From: Kingdonia uniflora
Lineage: Eukaryota; Streptophyta; Magnoliopsida; Ranunculales; Circaeasteraceae
Direction: 5' to 3'
Assembly: GCA_014058105.1 (NCBI GenBank)
Contig: JACGCM010001844.1
Span: 1,426,001 to 1,490,000 of the forward strand
Length of the DNA stretch: 64,000 bases
Position numbers and translations under genes: made by a program
Notes under the pieces: model-generated
What the model saw: only the letters and a program-made list of their open reading frames with translations
Database searches by the model: none
Told to the model about the DNA's origin: nothing
Part shown: positions 58,745 through 64,000 of the stretch, piece by piece
Layout: each line of letters starts with the position of its first letter
Position numbering within the stretch: position 1 is the first letter of the stretch

Positions 58745-59960
58745 TTACGCCTTTCTAGAGCTATCACTCGAGTTGTCACCTTTATTGGAAGGTCCTACAA
58801 TATCAGGTGCACAACCCGTGTACAGCCATTGACGCATAAACTCCAGCATTTTTCTAGTAACGATCTTTTTTCCATCTCTAACCATACGTTATCTCAGAAC
58901 CCCAATTTTGGCTACCATAGGGCCTAGATACTCATACCATATCGCCTCCATGTCACACTGTGCACTTTTTCCAATGACAACGTCATGAACCAGTTCGCTT
59001 TCTTTTCCCAATCTCTGAAACTCTAACACGAAGAATGAAATCACTGCTGTCATATCTTTCCCATACATACTACCTATTTTAGTCTTTACCTGCTTAGGCA
59101 GAATAAGCTCGCTGAGTTTAGTTTGAGCTTCCTGCAGCGAAGTCTTCAAATACTCGTACTGCTTCTCTACTTAACGTTTCTCATCCAGCACAACAAAATT
59201 CTGAGACTCTACCACTGTTATGAACTCGTTCATATGACAGATCAGAGACATTGACCAATACAAATATGCCTCATGACTCTCCCATTCTACCCTTCTTTCA
59301 TCGAGACGTATCTTCGCCTGATGTAGGTCAGCATATAACTTCGTGTTCACATCCCACAATTTTGTAGTTTTATCTAGATGCTCTAAGGCATTTAACTTCA
59401 ATCCTTGTATGGTATGCTCTAGAGTGACTACTTTGTTCCAAGCAGCATTTATGCTTTTGTTCGGTCTATTACGGGCCTCTTCCATCTTCTTTATCAGAAC
59501 GTTAGCGACTATCCATAACACTTCATACTTAGAAGCTCGCGCTCGCATCTTAGTTGCCTCCGCTTTGAGCACATTCACTTGAAATTATAAGTCTTTCACA
59601 TTCCTGCCTTCCTCCTCTAAGTCTAGCAGTAGTTCTGAAATTTGAACTCGAGCTTATGTCAACTCTGCTCCCTTCTGGCTCACTTGCCTCGAGCTACCTG
59701 TGAATTCAACCTCTTTCTTTCTTATAATTTCTCTTAGCTCCTCTATTTTTCTCAGTCTGCTAGCTAGATCTACCTTTTTCTTCCGTAGATCCTCAAACAA
59801 TCGAGCTCTAACGTCTCGTTCATTCACCATCTCCACCTTCGTTCTTTTTACTAATTCAGTAGAACCTTTTAGTGTGACCAGACTTGAACTTAGTTCACCG
59901 GTCAGTTGTTCATTATCGGTACGTAAATCGTCGCACTAACTTTGAACAGCTACCAATTCT
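58745..59960 (-). pseudogene. Large antisense gene of family D, coiled-coil part
   Basis: Minus strand, antisense to the integrase. 59836-59654: VDLASRLRKIEELREIIRKK, then TGSSRQVSQKGAELT. 59578-59171 is a 135-codon coiled-coil frame: NVLKAEATKMRARASKYEVL, VVTLEHTIQGLKLNALEHLD. 59149-58889 ends FLKT-like LKTSLQEAQTKLSELILPKQ, GKDMTAVISFFVLEFQRLGK. A final DNSSDSSRKA stop is at about 58752. It corresponds to the C-terminal half of the antisense genes in C, E and G. Stops are few. The N-terminal half was not found; a GT/AG-like break is near 59960. Confidence 0.6.
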
Positions 59961-60350
59961 ACCTGTTATTACAGTTTATATTCATAAACAATTTGATTGT
60001 ACCAGCAAATTACATTTCACAGTTAACAAGTTTAAAACAAGAACATGGTATCTGAGTAATATCAATACATTATTTTATTCATCATCACAGAAAACAAATG
60101 TTGTTTATCATTCATAACAGTATACAATGATCTAATACATATACAGAGCCGGTAAAGAAAACTGGGAAAACCCTATTTTTAATTCTTTAGGAAATAAGAA
60201 GACTGTCCTTTATCCCTCGTACTCTTTCTATTCGTTACTTGCATATCTATCAGAGTGGTAAGGGTCACCACCTCCTACGGACGTTGTTTATGCCGTAATT
60301 GGGGTATCAGGCTTTCGACCTCCTCATCACCCTCTTCTGATGATAGTTCC
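59961..60350 (-). other. Probable intron and decayed upstream exon of D's antisense gene
   Basis: AT-rich at 59961-60180; 60230-60350 (minus) reads as a mixed acidic/basic stretch with stops and may be an earlier exon. Nothing else was recognised. Confidence 0.3.
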
Positions 60351-60749
60351 CTCGACCTCATCAAGATACACCTGACACATTTATAGAAGATACATTATGG
60401 AGTAGGAGTTGCTCAAGCTGTTACACAATTATTATGAAGACTCATCAAAACCATATATTGTAACATTCGTCATTAAAACAGAAAATGGCCATATTATAAG
60501 ACCTATAAATAGGTTCATAGAACTAAAAAGAAATGACAGACTTTTCATATCAAGAAAGTCTCTAAAGAACTCCTTGTAATAGCTAGTATTCTTAATAATA
60601 TTTTTCTCTTTCTAAAATTCTCAAGAGAGGTCATGGTTTTTAACCTATTCAAAGGTTTTATATGCTAAACTTTTGTGTTAGTTATTATTAGAGTTTTGAT
60701 TACATCTGGTATAAAGGCTAAGTCTGAATCCCAGAATTAGGCCACTACA
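60351..60749 (+). repeat. Family-D gypsy LTR no. 3, missing its first 48 bases
   Basis: Begins at CTCGACCTCATCAAG, the equivalent of LTR no. 2 offset 48 (56589), and ends GGCCACTACA. The missing head is found, inverted, at 60949-60998. Confidence 0.85.
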
Positions 60750-60948
60750 TTTGGCGCCGATTAAAATTTGGGAATCATTTCTAATGTCTATTCATAAGTA
60801 TCTTGTTTGTGCATTTTAGGTTTTCAAGAACCAATGGTTCTAGTAAATGTTTATTGACATGGGAAATCCTTTTATTGTTGGGAATCTGAAGAGTTTGTAT
60901 TAAATGTTGATCATAGTATAAAATGGTTTCTAGAATTAGGCTATTAAA
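60750..60948 (+). other. Primer-binding site and short leader after D LTR no. 3
   Basis: TTTGGCGCCG at 60750-60759 is the core of the gypsy primer site, so this was a 5' LTR. The stretch ends at CTAGAATTAGGCTATTA, which resembles the last bases of the LTR itself, then meets the inverted head. Confidence 0.65.
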
Positions 60949-61139
60949 TGGTCGAAGATGGAGCTTGAGTTCGAGATGCGGAATAAGCTCCTTATATAAG
61001 ATGGCTCTCAACCAATAGTACGAGAAACATTATGGGTGAGTGGTGTTGGCTGGGAAGGTCATTATCTAACCATTACCTGACGTTGTTGTTGCCTTGATTC
61101 TGATGTAGTTTATTATCGATGTCGTCGATCCTTATTTTC

Positions 61140-61850
61140 GAGATTTTTGACCTGTAATATGTAGTTTGTTTGGTTAAATTGGACGAACCAATAACCGACC
61201 TGTAATGTATTAGATGGGTTAGTCGAATTTAGATGAACCAATAAGCAACATATAATGCATTAGAAGATTGAATTGTCCAAAGCAACAATTTTGTATATAG
61301 ATGTGTTGGTCGAATTGAGATAAACCAATAAGCGACCTGTAATGTATTAGAAGATTGAATTGCCTAAAGCAACAATTCTATATATAGATGGGTTGGTAGA
61401 ATTAGGATGAACCAATAAGCGACCTGTAATGTATTAAAAGATTGAATTGGCCGAAGCAACAATTTTGTATATAGATGTGTTAGTCAAATTGGGATAAACC
61501 AATAAGCGACTTGTAATGTATTAGAAGATTAAATTGGCTAAAGTAACAATTATGTATATAGATATATTAGTTGAATTGGGATGAATCACTAAGCGACCTG
61601 TAATGTATTAGAAGATTTAATTGGCTGAAGTAACAATTCTGTTTATAGATGTGTTGGCCAAATTGGGATGAACCAATAAGCGACCTGTAATGTATTAGAA
61701 GATTGAATTGGTCGAAGTAGCAATTCTGTATATAGATGTGTTGGTCAAATTGGGATGAACCAATAAGCGACCTGCAATAGAATATGTAATCTATTGGTCA
61801 AATTGGGTGAACCAATAACCGACCTGTAATATGTTGGTTGAGCCAAGTCA
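61140..61850 (-). repeat. Tandem repeat, about 87 bp, right arm
   Basis: Plus-strand words GATGAACCAATAAGCGACCT and TGTATATAGATGTGTTGGTC recur every 87 bases or so, about seven copies, the mirror image of 55730-56390. Confidence 0.88.
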
Positions 61851-62019
61851 GTAATAAAATCGAACAATTTGTCTGAAGCTAAGGTTGAGCTTTCCCCAAG
61901 TATGATTTAAGAATAGTGGATCAATTCCGCTTTATAGGCGTACTGGTCAATAGGTTAGTAGAACCGAGTTCCAGTCAATACACAAAAGCTACTGGGAACA
62001 AGGCACAAATTAGGATGAG

Positions 62020-62150
62020 CAAGTAGGAATCAAGACCGACTCCCTCCCGTCCAAGGAATAAGATCAAAAGTTCTCCTCTGTTACCAATATCAGTATCGTC
62101 GAGGCGATTATTCGTATCATCAGAGCGATGGAGAAGTTCTTTGAATGCCA
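62020..62150 (-). pseudogene. NAD5-like fragment, right arm
   Basis: Mirror of 55456-55593. The minus strand reads LILFLGREGVGLDSYLLI, with W to R and A to D relative to the left copy; the G-V-G-L part is closer to NAD5 than the left copy's G-I-G-L. It is short and uncertain. Confidence 0.38.
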
Positions 62151-62368
62151 ACCAAAGAGCGAAACTTCATAATCAATTTTTTGCAAAATCTAAATTAATT
62201 ACGTCTAAAGAACAGAGCCAATGTCCACCCAAGATAATGGGGAAACCACGAGAAAACCCGGTGTTGACCGCTAGAAAACCCATGAAGGGATTTATATTGT
62301 TCCACCAAAAAAAACCAAATCTTACTTATCACTGCCATCAAAATAAAAGAAAATCAATACGAGTATAA
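62141..62368 (+). other. Conserved frame, right arm copy
   Basis: Mirror of 55223-55465: NANQRAKLHNQFFAKSKLIT, QCPPKIMGKPRENPVLTARK, PMKGFILFHQKK. Open over 75 codons. Unidentified. Confidence 0.35.
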
Positions 62369-62957
62369 TGCCCCTGTAATTAAAACCGTGGATTTGCAAG
62401 CTGATGAACAACTTGGTATTGTTATTGTTGGAAAATAGGAGCAACGTCTTCTCGTTGTTGATGTGGTTTGTTTCATATCAAGGCTTGGCCAAGCTGAGCT
62501 AAGACGGCATAAGATGTGAGAATTTATCGATGAAGATGGAGCTCTTTTAATGGCTATTTTGACAGAGCTGAACCTTGTGTACGCCATTATGTTGTGTACA
62601 CCTTAATACTCGACGATTTCGCGATAAGTTTCGACCTCCTGTAACGAGATTTTTTGTTGAGCTCAAGTGAACAAATAACTAAAGCTTGCATTCGAGTTCG
62701 TTTGCGAGATCTAGACCTCCCAAGATTGATGTAAAAATATTTTTTGAATTGTGAAACGAACTGCTTCGTAGTTGTGATACAAACTTCTTCAGACTTGTGA
62801 TACGAACTGATTCGCACTTTGCTTTTTAAAAAATGAATACAAATCTTATTTTGATAAGATTTACAGGGATTCAATGCTCATGATTGTTCTCGTCATAAAA
62901 TATTTTTGAGGATGGATTCTTTAAGGTGGCAACAGTAGCAAGGAGATCATAAAGTAT

Positions 62958-63715
62958 GCTAAAATCTGGCCTTGCAGCAGTTCCTTAGATTACTCCACAA
63001 GATAAAAACTTCTCAATTTTTCTTGAAGTGGAGGAAAGTGTTGGGCAATGAATATCTCCTTAGGTTGAGATGGATCATAAATTTTGATTGCCACAATAGT
63101 TCCTTTTTTTATTCATGACATGAAACATGCCCTCATAACAAATAAAAATCCAAATTTGTTTGTGGTTTAATAAAAGACCATTCTTTGTCACCAGATTTGA
63201 AGAGAGTTAGCTCGTTATGATTTTCTATAGATTCTCATAACGGCAAACTCTGAGAACCGGGACAGACCTTTTGGATATACACCAGTGAACTTGAAAGAGT
63301 AACCATCCGTAGCTTGAACCACAACACTACATACCATGAGGAACTGATAACTTGAATTTAGGATTTCCATACTCGAAATCCTGAAGGTATCTAGTGTAGA
63401 ACAGGAGTCAGAGTAGGGGAACTCTATATATCACTCTGTTCTGCAATGATAACAGATTTGAGATGAACATAAACGACGCTAAGCTTTATGAGATAGCGAG
63501 GGCTAGTTATTTTACCATAAGTCAAAGATAGAAGATGATGCAATTTGAATCAGGTTTTGAGATCAAAAACAGAGTAGAGAGAAGAGTTTTCACAGGTATG
63601 CAGCCATGATTTGCAAACGAAGATGAAACCTTTCCATCGTTCTTTTAAACTGAGTCGAAATAGTATGTTTGTTAAGCACTCACAACCCTGGCGAACGTAT
63701 CCATCTTTGACACAT
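62958..63715 (-). pseudogene. F-box/DUF295-like pseudogene, right arm
   Basis: Mirror of 53890-54600 on the minus strand: NELTLFKSGDKEWSFIKP followed by Q instead of the left copy's stop, then FICYEGMFHVMN-like and SFYLVE then a stop. Each copy has its own defects, so the source was probably already broken or both decayed separately. Confidence 0.55.
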
Positions 63716-64000
63716 AATGCTCTATCGAATTAACCCCACAAGGAAAAACCAAATTCGATGACGATTACGGCAATGAATGAAATTTATTCGACATTATTAG
63801 ATATGTTGCAGCAAGACTACCTGAGATGTTCATGATTGTTTGATGATATGTGTAAATCTTTGAATGCCAACAATTTGAAAATAGTTAAGTATCTGGAACA
63901 CCATAAAGGGATTGATATTGTCGATTAAAGACCTACCATTGTTTAGGTCGAGCAAAACTTGAACTCGATGTAAAAACCTTTTTTCGAATTGCAGGTATAA

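Larger units (their letters stand above)
60949..64000 (-). repeat. Right arm of the large inverted repeat
   Basis: Reverse complement of 53594-56588, from a D LTR head (60949-60998) to the window's end, where it still matches. It may extend further. Confidence 0.87.

Overview
This is a plant nuclear window, probably from a eudicot with a large repeat-rich genome. It is almost entirely nested transposable elements: Ty1/copia and Ty3/gypsy LTR retrotransposons with plant-type primer-binding sites, a CACTA DNA transposon, and broken pieces of host genes. No intact cellular gene, tRNA, rRNA or CRISPR array was seen. All element coding regions carry stops or frameshifts, so the DNA looks old and silenced.

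Layout. (1) 1-8979: two minus-strand copia units of one family, A (left, cut by the window edge) and B, arranged internal-LTR-internal-LTR and sharing the LTR at 2640-3016. (2) about 8980-21351: gypsy element C, plus strand, with LTR, PBS, gag, PR, RT, two RNase H domains and IN. Its 3' region holds tandem repeats and minus-strand genes; no 3' LTR was found. (3) 21352-21809: first LTR of family D with its PBS, followed by the 5' end of a cytosolic HSP70 gene. (4) 22290-53150: gypsy element E, minus strand, about 31 kb, flanked by the 5-bp duplication GTATC and inserted in codon 12 of the HSP70 fragment; the next 13 HSP70 codons resume at 53156. E holds two later insertions: a CACTA element (30067-34053, duplication CAC) and gypsy element G (34276-46793, duplication AAAGC). 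(5) 53594-64000: a large inverted repeat, arms 53594-56588 and 60949-64000. Each arm carries an F-box/DUF295 pseudogene, a stretch resembling mitochondrial NAD5 and an 87-bp tandem repeat. The spacer holds family-D LTRs, an integrase, a 45-bp tandem repeat and an antisense coiled-coil gene.

The most interesting recurring structure is an antisense gene set between pol and the 3' LTR of the dual-RNase-H (Tat-like) gypsy elements. C, E and G each have two small related genes of about 90-120 codons and one larger spliced gene encoding a plant-transposon domain (QxNGN motif) followed by a coiled coil; D keeps only the coiled-coil part. The small proteins often begin M-x-T-x-S-Q, carry an aromatic/EE block and in several copies end near a CPGC or CPGH motif. 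Several have their own TATA-like box. Antisense ORFs in Tat elements are known in general; the paired small genes look less described.

All positions were read by eye. Element edges supported by LTR ends plus target duplications (E, G, CACTA) are precise; the others are approximate by tens of bases.
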